Shown: piece after piece, positions 48,709-59,479 of the stretch | Position numbering within the stretch: the first letter of the stretch is position 1 | How the letters are laid out: every line of letters starts with the position of its first letter | NCBI GenBank assembly: GCA_019973155.2 | Contig: BPQB01000059.1 | Coordinates: forward strand, 1 to 64,000 | Source of the DNA: Phanerochaete sordida | Lineage: Eukaryota; Basidiomycota; Agaricomycetes; Polyporales; Phanerochaetaceae | DNA: 64,000 nt | Direction of reading: 5' to 3' | Notes under the pieces: model-generated | Told to the model about the DNA's origin: nothing | Database searches by the model: none | Seen by the model: the letters and a program-made list of their open reading frames with translations, nothing else | Position numbers and translations under genes: made by a program

Positions 48709-51700
48709 ATGTCGTGTTTGTGCGCCCGAAACGCGACCGTGCTAGATGCGGGGTCGTGGCGCCCCGATCCCACCTTCCGCGGCACCTGGGGCATCGTGTC
48801 TACCTGCCTCTCCACCCTCGTCATCTGCGTCTGGAATGCTATTCACTTCAACGTACCCCATCGCGACCGGAAGTGGTCGTTTGTGCACAAGCTCCCGTGG
48901 CTTTTCGTCGCGCTTTTTGCTCCTGATGCTGTGATCATACTGGCGGGTGATCAGTTGGACGACGCGATGGTCATTTCGGCAGCTGCTAGGCGCTATTCAC
49001 AAAAGCGACGCCCCTCAGTCCGCGATGTGAGTGGAACATCTGTATTGCCGCAGCATTTACTGAAGCAACGTTCATAGAACTTATCGCCCGCCGCTGAGAG
49101 TGTTCCGTTAACAGGTAGCGAAGCCGAGGATAGGCTCAGCAAGAGCGTAAGCCGTGTTCCTTGCTATGCAAAGTGCTTCGCTTAACGGATAGTTACAGGG
49201 TCCTGAGACATCGGGTTTTAGCAATCGTGAGCACCGCTGGACACTTTCTCACTCCTTCTACGCTGTTATGGGCGGCTTCGCCCTGGATTCATCGTTGGCC
49301 CCTGCCTTTGACACGGATAAAACTCTGATAATCACGCCACACATTTTTGAATTCCTCATGGAGCATGTCCCCGACATCATCCCAGACATTGCAGAGGCCG
49401 ACATCCAACGCAAGGGCAAGTCTAGCTGGCTCATCAGCAAAAAAATGAAGCGCTTGTATGCCCCGGGGAGACATACCAGCGCGTCCCTGACAGGGAATGT
49501 CTGCTATGGTCAGGCAAGTGCATCCCTGCCAGGGATCGTCTTCCCAGGTTGTGTAAGGCTAAGTCTGGCAGGTATGCCCTTGTATGCTCGGCTATGCCCT
49601 GGCTCCCTCCGTCCCAAGCGCGTCTAGTCACCCTCGATCTGCTGAAACCGTGACGGTCACGACAAGCGACTTCTCGTTCCCGTCACTGACAGCACCCCAC
49701 TGAGCCATTAGCGGTCTCCCTCCTTCGAGATGATCTGAAGGTAAACCAAGCCCGCCCTAAAGTGGCGGTTTGGGGCATGGCGTCATGCAATAAATGGGTC
49801 GCGCCGGCGACCTTCCTCACCCAATGCCCCCTTCCCTCACTCTGCCATCTCGACGTCTGAGGTTTCCAGCGCGGTGCACGATAGTACGTCTACATGTTCT
49901 CTTCTGACGAGTCTCTGGCCGTATGGCTGTGTCTGTAAGACCCGCTTGGCCGCTAATTAATCCTCTTTGACAGTGTCGGTAGTCGAAAGCGCGACGTCCC
50001 GTCGCTCAATGCGTTGTCGCCGTCGTCGCCCTTGCAGCCGGCGCAACCTCCGCCCCCTACGCTTTTCGGCGGCGACGGCTACGAACGCGATGAGGAAGCG
50101 GTCCTCTTCGTCGTTACCCACACGCTGAACCATCGGCTACGAGAGCTGCGGGCGCTCCCACCCAACGCCTCGCCACAGGCCCGCCGCGTCCGCGAGCGGT
50201 TTCTCCAAGAGCTTGTTGCGCTGGAAATCAACGTCGCTCGTCTGCCACTTCCGCCGCCACCGCCCCCGCCGCCATCGCCCCCGCCGCCATCGCCGTCGCC
50301 GCCGCCCCCTCAGCGTCATCAAATTGCTCCTCAGCGCACACGCGACGGAGGAGGCCTCAGGGTGAGAACGTTCCGGACGTACTTGCCGCCGCCCGTGTTC
50401 ACTGACGACACCGATAGCTACGCGTGCGCGCCCGATCCGAGAACGCCCTCGAGCATCTGGACGGCCACGCTTGCGTCGAGCCGCACGATGCGGTCGAGCT
50501 CCTGCTAGAGCCGCCATCGGAATGCCACGCGATGCTCGAACACGAGGGTCTCGCCCGCCTCTGTCGTGGCTACAAGAGCGTCCCCGTCGACCAAGGGCAA
50601 GCTTTGCTCAGAGCACTCTTGGTACAGTTTTAATTTGTCACTTTTGCGGAAAGTCCTGACCGCTCTCGCGCAGATGTGCCGGCTGTTCGCTTATTGTGGT
50701 GCGTAACGTATGCAAATTGTGTCCCAGTTCCACTAACCGACAAGTGTGTAGGTATAGTTTGAACAATCTCCGGGCCGCCCTGCCCTTGCGGTGTCGCTTC
50801 ACGTACCTTTCGCATGCTCCCCTTCGCGCTCGACTCGCTCACTCGGTCTCTTCCCTAGCGCTTGCCCTGGCCGCGTTCTCGACTTCTCGCTGCGTCTGCC
50901 ACTTAGCGCATTCGCGTTTCTCCGCCTCCGCCATCCTTCCCCATGATGTGCAAGCTCCCCGGCTGGAGTTTCGTCTGGTTCGCATGCCTTGAACACTGTG
51001 TGGTCGCCTTTGGGGCTCTGCTGAACTCCATATCGCTGTCTGTCTGTAGCAGTATATCCCAAATAAAATGATACTTTTTCCAGCATTTATGGCCGATATT
51101 GTGCGCGATTTAAATCGAGGGAAAATCGAGAGGAATTGATGATATATTACGCCCTGGGAGGGTCTGGTATGTCCAGACATGTGCAGGTATTCAACACCTG
51201 ACAGGGATGGTCAGACATGATATCCCTGTCAGATATATCATACCGGTCTCAAGAAGAGAGTACCCGTGCAGGCATGGCTAACCCTGACAGGGATCTCATA
51301 TATGCTCAGGTAGACCTTACCTGAGCATACCTGAGCATACCTGCGGCGCCTTTTTTTGCTGATGCTTGCCAAGGCGCTGCTCGTCTCTCAGCTACTCTAC
51401 TTCTCCGTTTCGTGCGCCGCGCGTTTGGCACAGAAGCTTCCGCTCACACTTCTCGAAGTCTGGACTCTTGCACACGCACTCGGTGCAATCGGCATATATT
51501 TCATATGGTGGAAGAAGCCATTCGATGCCGCTGAGCCGATCGTCATTGGTGGAGAGCAGGCACAAGAGTTCGCAGCGTACTTCCAAATGGTCGCCCCGCA
51601 CACTGTAACTCCCAGTTACCGCGACATCCAAGCGTATCCTGAGGCAACACACTACCTCCACATAACCACTTCCACTGAGTCTTCCCAGGACGAACAAGCC

Positions 51701-52420
51701 GATCTTCTGAAGCGCAAAGACTGGCCACTCACGCTACACCCAGGCGAATTTATCCACCTGGAGGGCTACAGATTCACCGTCCGTATTCGCAAGCCAGATC
51801 CTGGCAGCGACATCGTCTTCGCCAAGACTCTACGTCCATGGTACGCTCGCAAGCGCGGGCCATACGGCACTGTGTCGATCAGCAAGGCGGACGTGCAGCG
51901 ATGGCGATTAGCCGCACGTGCCGCGACTCGGCTGGGCGGACTCTGGGAGCGGCCTGGGGAGATGAAGCTGAGAAGGACGTTTGAATTCTGGGAACCATTC
52001 TCGTCATTTGAAGCGCCTGGTGCTTCTGCATTAGTTCAGTTCGCAGCCGATTGGGCTCTTCCAACCGTCTGTGCACTGTTTCATGTGCTGGGCTGGAACG
52101 CAGCCTTCCCCACGCTGGCAGAACGCATACTGTGGCGCGTAGGGGCTGTCGCATCATCGGTTCTCCCCACGTCTATTGTCATATTCGTAAATTTGGGTCA
52201 AGGGCTCAATGCAAGAGCAGCAAGCACCAGTAACCCGCTTCTATCATACATCCTGCGCACACTGTCGTGGGCGGTATGGGCGCTCCTCATCGTACCCACC
52301 TCCCTCTATGTCCTCTCGAACCTATACTTCTTTGTCGAGAGCCTCAGACAGCTCTTCTACCTCCAGGACGACGCATTCCTCCTCCCCAGCTTCTCGGTAT
52401 ACTTCCCTCATTTCTCGTAG
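48709..52420 (+). pseudogene. Multi-pass membrane protein, FRGTWGI family, copy 2, split by an insertion
   Basis: Exons 48709-49026 and 49078-49146 and the start of exon 3 (49199-49431) match copy 3 and are intact. Exon 3 is then interrupted after GKSSWL by the element at 49432-51364 and resumes at 51365 with LAKALLVSQLLYFSVSCAAR, running to the stop at 52418-52420 (PSFSVYFPHFS). Flanking exon sequence is in register: element plus one 2-bp target copy is 1935 nt, a multiple of three, and no other stop or frameshift is seen. The insertion therefore looks recent. As it stands the frame would end inside the element (TAG at 49625-49627) after about 270 residues, losing most membrane segments. Confidence 0.85.
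49432..51364 (+). mobile_element. 1.93-kb terminal-inverted-repeat element inserted in a coding exon
   Basis: Perfect 14-bp terminal inverted repeats: CATCAGCAAAAAAA at 49432-49445 and TTTTTTTGCTGATG at 51351-51364. A 2-bp CT flanks both ends (GG-CT and CT-TG); an imperfect 4-bp GCTC/GCTT reading is possible if the repeat is taken as 13 bp. Subterminal palindromes TCCCTG(A/C)CAGGGA lie at 49484-49496 and 49523-49535, with related CCTGACAGGGA words at the right (about 51197 and 51282) and AGCATACCTG repeats near 51320-51345. Internally only a Pro-rich frame (50014-50508) with CCGCCGCCATCG repeats is open. No transposase motif is seen, so it is probably non-autonomous. Superfamily undetermined. 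Confidence 0.85.
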
Positions 52421-52689
52421 TTCCGCCCCTCGGTCTCTGCAGTACTGCCGCGTCCCTACCTGTAGCGATGTGATCGTAGCTCGTCTTGCGCCGAAGCCTG
52501 TCTCTGGAGACGCGTATGATTTCTTCCTTACCCCGAGTTATTGCCTGCTGCTTCAATTTTTTGTTTAGTCATGCGCGTCGTAGTGTTATATGTCTTTGCT
52601 CAATACACGTCGTAGTAGCCCGAGCCTGTGCATACACAGCTGTTTAAGCATGCGAGAGGCTGGGGGTAAGCAAGACACGCATTTGGAGG

Positions 52690-54110
52690 GGCTTAGACAA
52701 CGCGCACGGAGGGCACGCCGTCCTCGATGATGTACCAGCTGGCGGTGGTGTATCAGCTGGCGCACCTGGCCGCGGTAGCGAGCCCGAAGCCGAGGAGGAG
52801 CAGCGCAGCGCTGCCGCAGTTGCTCGTGCTCCGGACGCTTGTGCTGAGCAGCCGCCAGCCGGAGTTCGTCGAGCTGAAGGACGCCGGGCTGCGCCAGGAC
52901 TTCGCCTGAGCGGCTCGTGCAGCGCGGCGGAGTGTTTCTTGCAGGTACTGACGCTGCGGCCTAGCTGCGCATGCACCGGCTGGGCGCAGTGTCGATGTCG
53001 AATGGGCCTAAGGCACATCGGTTAGGATTTTAAAAGGAAGAGCAGACGAGAGAAGAGATCACGTACGGTCGCGAACGTGGTACACGAAATTCGCGTCCAT
53101 GCGTGCCGTCATGGAGTCGTACGGGTTGTACGGACTGTTGCCGACCAGACCCGCCGCGGACGTGCTCCAGACAGTTGTGCCGCGCAGAATGTGGGCTGCT
53201 CACAGCGGATAGACGTGTGGTCGGAATACACTTTCAGAGAGCACTGGCAGAAGATCGCGGTGCGGACGATACGGAGGAACACACCGAGTCGTGAACGGCG
53301 CAGAGCGCGGCCGAGGGTCTGGCGTCTGGTACAGCTGGGTCAAGTTGAACCGGCGCGTCTTGAGGTTGCTGGATGGGAGGCCCCGGAGGAAGAGTGGCCG
53401 CGTCGATCTTCCGGAGCGTTCAAGTTGTCACAGCGCGATCTGTCAAATAGGCGGAAATTAATGCGCTTTAAAGGCAAGACGGTTGGGCTGCGGGAACCAC
53501 GGAGGCCCGTTGCACACCTGGGATTTGGTCGTACGTGAGGCGGCAATCGCAAACGAGCGACGTGTCATGCGGAAGACAGCGCCATTGCTCGTGGATTTCG
53601 CATTATCCGTGCCTTTTTGGATAATTATCCAGATAGCCAGCCTACCTTCGCTTTGCAGTGTTTGCCGATGGCGCCGCCGAATAATCATCGCGCGGCGCTG
53701 GCCACTGGCAGGGTATGCGAGGCGGACGAGATCAGGATTGGTGCGATCCATGATGGGAGGCCGCAAGGCGCATCTATAGGCCAGGATCAGGATGGTTGGA
53801 ACGTAGGCAGCGAAATCATGCATACCGTCTGACTCGCGCGGCTTTGCACATCGCACAGCAGACGGTGGTCGTCGGAGGCTCTGCGAGCGCGGTATCGTCG
53901 ACAGCCGGTTCGAGGCTGCTAGGCGCATTAGCGTTGCAGCGCCGAGCAGACCTAGGAGGTTGGGTGCGCACGCAGAATAGTCAACTGCGCGCCGTGTATG
54001 ATAGCGAAATTCCACGAGTTGGGGCGACGGCAAGGAGTTTAAGCTGGCTGCGTTGCAGGATCGGACTGTCGCAATCGGTAACCAAACGATCTAGGGCTAC
54101 GTGTGCTGGG
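52690..54110 (-). pseudogene. Degenerate family X copy, locus 2, within a segmental duplication
   Basis: Minus-strand pieces: NSGWRLLSTSVRSTSNCGSA, LLLLGFGLATAARCASW, IIEDGVPSVRVV (52700-52900) and VGNSPYNPYDSMTARMDANF (near 53120). Each has a counterpart at 60.95-61.45 kb. A second open frame (minus, about 53600-54000, PRESDGMHDFAAY...YPASGQRRAMIIRR) is conserved with 61.72-62.03 kb including a 3-nt indel. The whole block is a direct duplicate of about 60950-62140. No continuous gene could be built. Confidence 0.45.
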
Positions 54111-55110
54111 CGCTGAGCGACGACTTACGCTGAGGGTAGGGTCTGCCTGGACGCCGCCAGGTGCCGGCGGAGGAGAGTATACATAACCGTGTTCGCCTGC
54201 GCTGCAGGTTGTATGCAGGAGAGCGTGGGAACATCGAACTAAATCTCACTGCGTCAGTAAGTCCAGGGGCCAAAACAGTCCGCCTGGCGTCCGCTCGCGG
54301 ACTCCGCCCGGACTCCGCGGGACCGTACCGAGTCCGCACCGAGTCCGCAAATCGCTTGGTGTCCGCGGCGCAGAGGTTCCGCCCTCGGCCTCCAACGCAC
54401 CTTCGGGGGCCCCGATCATCTACGGTGGCTCCGACGGCCTGTGGCGTCGAACAGAAATCGAGGCCTCTCGCGATGGATATTTGCAGCTCGGCGGCAGCGG
54501 GGACAGGTCTCTGCGGTTGGCGTCGAGAACGTCTCGCCGGCGCAGAGCCGAAGGACGACCACGTACGGTACTCAACGAATAAATTACGTCCGACGCTCGC
54601 AGAGGGTGGGATCATGTAATAGCGGTGGTGCGCAGGCACTCGACTCCGCCACCACTGCAAAGCGGCCGCGCCTCTTCTTCGCGTTTCTGCGCGTGTTCCG
54701 CGTCCAGGACGCGCAGGAGCTCGACATCGTGCTCGTCCGGATACGCCTATGCGCTTATGGCGTTCCCGCCGCGCGCTCACGCGCGCAGGCCGCCGTCCGC
54801 CCTGCCGAGCCCGTCGGCGTGAACTAGCTCCTTTGGTGCGCCGCGCAGGCCGCCACGACTGGCAGTACTCTGACCGCATGACAGGTACCTAGAAGACGTG
54901 GAAGATCTCGACGCGATGCGCGCGCGCGTGCACCCGTGGGTGTGGGTCGTCCGTCGAGAAAGTACCGCTAACAACGTGCCCCCGTAGGTCTCGGGGGACG
55001 CGGCGCGGACCGGGCGCGGACTGGTGGCGGACTGGTGGCGGACTAGTGGCGGACCGGAGAGGAGGCAGGCCGGAGGGAGACCGGACGCGGACCGGAATCG
55101 GACTATTTCA
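54010..55110. mobile_element. About 1-kb insertion absent from the duplicate locus, with GTCCGC/GCGGAC arrays
   Basis: The duplicate at 62.1 kb passes directly from one flank to the other, whereas here about 1 kb intervenes. Near the left side GAGTCCGC/GTCCGC words repeat (54280-54360); near the right side GCGGACTGGTG words repeat in the opposite sense (55010-55100), giving subterminal inverted arrays. Terminal repeats are not clear and there is no transposase. Boundaries are approximate. Confidence 0.4.
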
Positions 55111-56465
55111 ACTCCCGGACGTCCTCCAGTAAGTGGGCGTCCAGCACGCGACTCTTCTGCCTCCCTTCCAATCGCGTGTCGCACAAATCACAACGCAACC
55201 TGGAACCACCGGGTCCAATATACCAGGCTATCACATACTGCCGTCGGACCTTCCAAGTTCGCGTCTGCAGCACTGGCGCGCGACGGACAGAAGCGGTCGC
55301 TCCAAAATTCAGGCGACAGCAATGAGGAAAATTCAAGTGTGGTCGTTTAGCCACACGTTCGGACGCATGCGGTAGCCCTGCACACCTATACCGCGGACTA
55401 CATAGAATATCTCAGGGTATGTTCTTCACCATCTACCTTTGTTACGTCTGACCTGAGATGCCATTTGCAGAGACCAGCCCGATCTCTACGCTGGTCGTCC
55501 CGACTCATGCCCGACACCGCCCATAGTGCCTCCACTGAGGCCAAGTTGTGACAGCCGCGGCTTGCAACGTCGCATTCTACCTGGTACGTATTTGAGTCAC
55601 ATCATATGCGACGATGCGCATTTTTTCCTCGTCCACTGATGAAATATGTAGACAAATCCCTTTGCCCAGCGAATACAATACGCTCCCTCTCGCTGGAAAA
55701 GAAGGCCAACAGGCCAAACCGGCGCGCCTTGAGGGCAGGCCATGTCCGCTTGCTGTAAGCCCGTACATGGCTACAGGCGGCGAACGGCTGTCCCAAGGCT
55801 GTGCTCACAGCCTAGAGCAGGCACGATCTCCGACGGTCCACGCTGGCTATCACCTTCCTACTGAAGCGCACTGTCATGCCTCCCACGAACATTGAACCGC
55901 GTGCCGTTGGGGCGATACGCCACCTCGAGGCGGCTTCTTGGAAGCAGATGCGCGAGGGCGGCTTCGAGATAGCGTGCAGTACGGCCGTGCGCTGGCAGCC
56001 GGTGGCACTGTCGTACTCGGTGACTCAATATCACAGGTTGGTCCATCTGTCCAATGTTGGCAAGGACGATCTGCCCTTCGGCACACAGGAGGTCTGCGCC
56101 ATTCACATCCGCAGCTCGCCAGCACGCCATCTTGCGGCTCTCCCAGCTGGGCGTGAGTGGAAGCCGTCGTGGCTGATCATCTCCCTCTCTTCGCGCAGGC
56201 TCAAATCGATGCTCACTCATTGGCCCTGCGCCGCTACCACGCCAGCTCTGCATGCTGATGACTGGTCGATATCACCTTCGATATGAAAACCATTCCGCAA
56301 GGGCGCGCCGAACTCTAACTGAGACAGCCTCTCCGCAGTCAGACCCTTGTCTGCGTGGCCGCGGCATGTTCTGTGGTGGTTTATAAGCACCTGGGCCGCC
56401 GGTTCTGGCCTCCCAAGGCTACGCCCGGAGCACACTCAATCACACCTCTGCCGTCCTCACCGCCG
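55111..56465. other. Duplicated 5' flank of membrane-protein copy 3
   Basis: Direct duplicate of about 62180-63597. Short frames appear on both strands but none is convincingly coding. The last 190 nt (AACTCTAACT..GACAGCCTCTCCGC and following) are strongly conserved upstream of copy 4 and probably hold the promoter. Confidence 0.55.
56382..56387 (+). promoter_or_regulatory. TATA box of membrane-protein copy 3
   Basis: TATAAG in GTGGTTTATAAGCAC, 84 nt upstream of the ATG. The same sequence sits 87 nt upstream of copy 4. Confidence 0.55.
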
Positions 56466-58253
56466 ATGCACCCCTTGTTCGCTCGAAATGCGACCATGCC
56501 CGCTGCGTCATGGCACCCCGATCCCACCTTCCGTGGCACCTGGGGCATCGTGTCGACCTGCGTCTCCACCCTCATTGTCTGTGTCTGGAACGCTATCCAT
56601 TTCGATGTACCCCATCGCGACCAGAAGTGGTCGTTCTTGCACAAGCTTCCGTGGCTTCTCGCGGGATTGTTTGCTCCCGATGCTCTTGTCATTATGGCGG
56701 GGACTCAGCTGGACGGCGCGAAAATAATTTCTGCAGCTGCGAGGCGGTATTTACAAAAGCGACGTCATTCGGCTCGCGATGTGAGTGGAACGTCCATATT
56801 GCCGCAGCATTGACTGGAGCAACATCCGCTCGTTCACAGAACTTATCACCCGCGGAGAGTGTCTCGTTGACAGGTAGCGAAGCCGAGGACAAGCTCAGCA
56901 ACAGCGTGAGCTGTGTTCCTTGCTATGCAAAATGCTGTACTTGACGGACAGTTACAGGGTCCTAAGACATCGGGTCTCAGCAATCGTGAACACGCCTGGA
57001 CACTCGCTCACTCCTTCTACGCCTACATGGACGGCTTCGCCCTGGATTCATCATTGACCCCGGCCTTTGGCAGGGAGAAGACTGTAATCCTCACGCCGGT
57101 ACTGCTGATATTCCTCATGGAGCATGCCCCCGACATCATTCCCGACATTTCGAAAGCCGACATCCAGCGCAAGGGCAAGTCCAGTTGGCTCACCAAGGCG
57201 CTACTCGTCTCCCAGCTGCTGTACTTCTCCGTCTCATGCGCCGCGCGACTCGCACAGAGGCTCCCGCTCACTCTTCTCGAAGTCTGGACTCTTGCACACG
57301 CTCTCGAGGCAATCGGCATGTATGTTCTATGGTGGAAGAAGCCATTCGATGCCGCTGAGCCGATCGTCATTGGTGGGGAACAGGCACAAGAGTTTGCAGC
57401 ATACTTCCAAATGGTCGCTCAGTACTTCATCAAGCCCGGTTTCAACGATATCAAAGCGTATGCTGAGGGAACATACCACCTCAAGATAACTGCTTCCACG
57501 GAATTCACCGTGACCCAGGACGAACAAACCGATCTTCTCGAAAGGGAAAATTGGCCCGTCACCCTACATCCAGGCGAATCCATCCAGCTGGAGGGTTACA
57601 CATTCACCGTCCAGGCTCGCGAACCAGATCCTAACAGCAACACCGTCTTCGCCGATACTCCACGCCCATGGTACGCCTGCGAACGTGGGCCAGACGGCGG
57701 CGTTTTGATCAGCAAGGCGGACGTACAGCGATGGCGACTAGCCGCACGTGCCGCGACTCGGCTGGGCGGAATCTGGGTGAGACCTGAGGGGATGGAGCTG
57801 AGAATGACGTTTGCATTGATTAAATCACCTTCGTCATCACTTAAAGGACCTGATGCCTCTGCATTAGACCAGTTCGCAGCCATGTGGGCTATTCCAACCA
57901 TGTGTGCGCTGCTTCATGTGCTGGGCTGGAAAGCAACCTTCCCCACGCTGGCAGAACGCATACTGTGGCGGGTAGGGGCTGTCATAACATCGGCCGGCCC
58001 CACTTCCTTTTGGCTAGCTGGATTGATCGGTTCACGTCTCCAAGGTAGAGCAAAAACGCCCAATAGCCCGGTTCTATCATCCATCCTGCGCACACTCTCG
58101 CGAATGGCGTGGTCGCTCTTCTTCGCTTCCATCCTCCTTTATGTTCTCTCAAACCTATACTTCTTCGTCGAGAGCGTCAGACAGCTACTCTACCTCCCCG
58201 ACGACGCATTCCTCCTCCCCAGCTTCTCGATCTACTTCCCTCATTTCTCGTAG
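56466..58253 (+). CDS. Multi-pass membrane protein, FRGTWGI family, copy 3
   Basis: Join 56466-56780, 56840-56905, 56958-58253 gives 558 residues with canonical 59- and 52-nt introns. MHPLFARNATMPAASWHPDP leads into TFRGTWGI. Membrane segments follow: VSTCVSTLIVCVWNAIHF, WLLAGLFAPDALVIMAG, KALLVSQLLYFSVSCAARL, LEVWTLAHALEAIGMYVLWW, then the C-terminal group around LHVLGW and FFASILLYVLSNLYFFVESV, ending PSFSIYFPHFS. The signature HSFYAYMDGFALD is present. The second exon encodes an acidic cytosolic-looking loop (LTGSEAEDKLS). It is intact and closest to copy 2. Function unknown. Confidence 0.88.
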
Positions 58254-58787
58254 TCCCGCCCCTCGGTCTCTGCAGTACTGCCGCGCCCCTGTCTGTAGCA
58301 ATGTGATCGTATCTCGCCGAAGCCTCTCTCTGGACGCACGTATTATTTCTTCTTTGCCCCGAGCTATTCGTCTATAGCGCTGCTTTTCCCAGTTATGCAT
58401 ACCGTTATGTAGTGTTTCATGTCTATCCGCTGCTCAATACACGTCGTAGTAGTCCCAACTTGCGCACTGCATACACCGCTGCCTACGCATACGAGACGTG
58501 AAATAGTTTGAGTATTACAGGAGGTGCTTTATTGATACAGAGAGACCCGCGCGTCCGTGCATGCGTGAAGCGTCGTTGTACAGTGTGGGACTAGTGGAGT
58601 GGATCTAATGTAGGATGTCGTGGTGCAAACGAAAGCAAGCGTCCAAGCGAAGTGTCCAAAGCAATGTCCAAAGCAGTGTGCAGATAGCAGTGTTCGAGGC
58701 GAAAGGTTCAAAGTGTCCAAAGCGTCTGATAGTCCATCGTCCATGTATGTCCGTGTCATGCGAAGTCGTTCAGCCTCGTGCGCGCGT
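58254..58787. other. 3' flanks of two convergent genes
   Basis: The downstream region of the membrane-protein gene (duplicated after copy 2 at 52421-52660) meets the 3' flank of the minus-strand KRE9-like gene. No other gene. Confidence 0.6.
58747..58769 (-). promoter_or_regulatory. 3'-flank element shared by KRE9-like genes (copy 5, diverged)
   Basis: The minus strand carries CATGACACGGACAT about 20-40 nt after the stop. It is a diverged form of the GACGACACGGAC element of copies 1, 3 and 4. Confidence 0.35.
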
Positions 58788-59366
58788 TCAGAACGAGATC
58801 GGACCCTTGATCGTGAACTGCGGGCCCCAGTTGCCTGAGTCGCCGAACACTGAAGGCATGGTCAATATTCGACAGGCATCGATGCGTAGGTCAGGAGCAC
58901 TCACAGACAAGACTGTAGTCGTCGCCGGTAACGACCTGGGGCGCCGTCACCTGGACGTGTCCGTCGCGCAGCGTGATATTGTGCGCAACGACCACTACAC
59001 ACCGGTCAGAGCCCAGCTCCTAACACAGGAGAGCATATACTCACCAGGCACCTCCTCATCTCCAGAGCGAAGGAGAATGAAGCCGCTGTCGGCGCCCGTG
59101 ATGTTGACAGGCGCGTCCTTCGTCTCCCTGTCGCGCCGCATCAGCTCTGCCCTCGCACGAAATTCAAGCATCGCGGCTTACCAGCGGACAGTGCAGGTCT
59201 TGCCCGACTCCCAGACGGTGCCCTTGGCCGGGTACGTCATCTTAGGTGTCCAGATGTCGCGCACTTCGAGCGCGGCGGGCGCGTGCGCTGGGGCGGGTGC
59301 CGCGGCGGCGAGCGTGGGGAAACAAAAATAGGTGGGGGCGAAGAATGAAAATGCAGGGGACCGCAT
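58788..59366 (-). CDS. KRE9/KNH-like small secreted protein (copy 5, divergent)
   Basis: Join (minus) 59366-59182, 59127-59045, 58994-58905, 58849-58788 gives 139 residues. The N-terminus MRSPAFSFFAPTYFCFPTLA + AAAPAPAHAPAALEV acts as signal peptide and pro-like stretch, unlike the MKFTT start of copies 2-4. The domain has DIWTPKMTYPAKGTVWESGK, the W-split intron, SGFILLRSGDEEVP, ITLRDGHVQVTAPQVVTGDD and FGDSGNWGPQFTIKGP. DIWTPKMTYPAKGTVW is close to canonical KRE9/KNH domains, so this may be the more ancestral form. Phases are the same as in the other copies. The upstream frame is open from 59450, but only with a GTG. Confidence 0.82.
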
Positions 59367-59457
59367 AACGTGGAAGGGAGAACGGAAGAACGGGAAAGGA
59401 AAACGGAGAGGGTCGTGAACGTGAACGAAATTGAGGACGAGCGCAGGCACGGCGCGG

Positions 59458-59465
59458 CTTATATA
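59458..59465 (-). promoter_or_regulatory. TATA box of KRE9-like copy 5
   Basis: TATATAAG on the minus strand, about 95 nt upstream of the ATG. Confidence 0.55.
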
Positions 59466-59479
59466 CGCTCTTTGCGCAG

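Noticed and set aside
50014..50508. Pro-rich frame inside the TIR element as a possible transposase
   Set aside because: The proline run is a simple CCGCCGCCATCG repeat, and no DDE/D, zinc-finger or helicase motifs are visible in any frame of the element.
53744..53790. Peptide DGRPQG/DGLPQG resembling a reverse-transcriptase PQG motif in the duplicated blocks
   Set aside because: No other RT motif (such as YADD) or long frame around it; the match is too short to support a retroelement.
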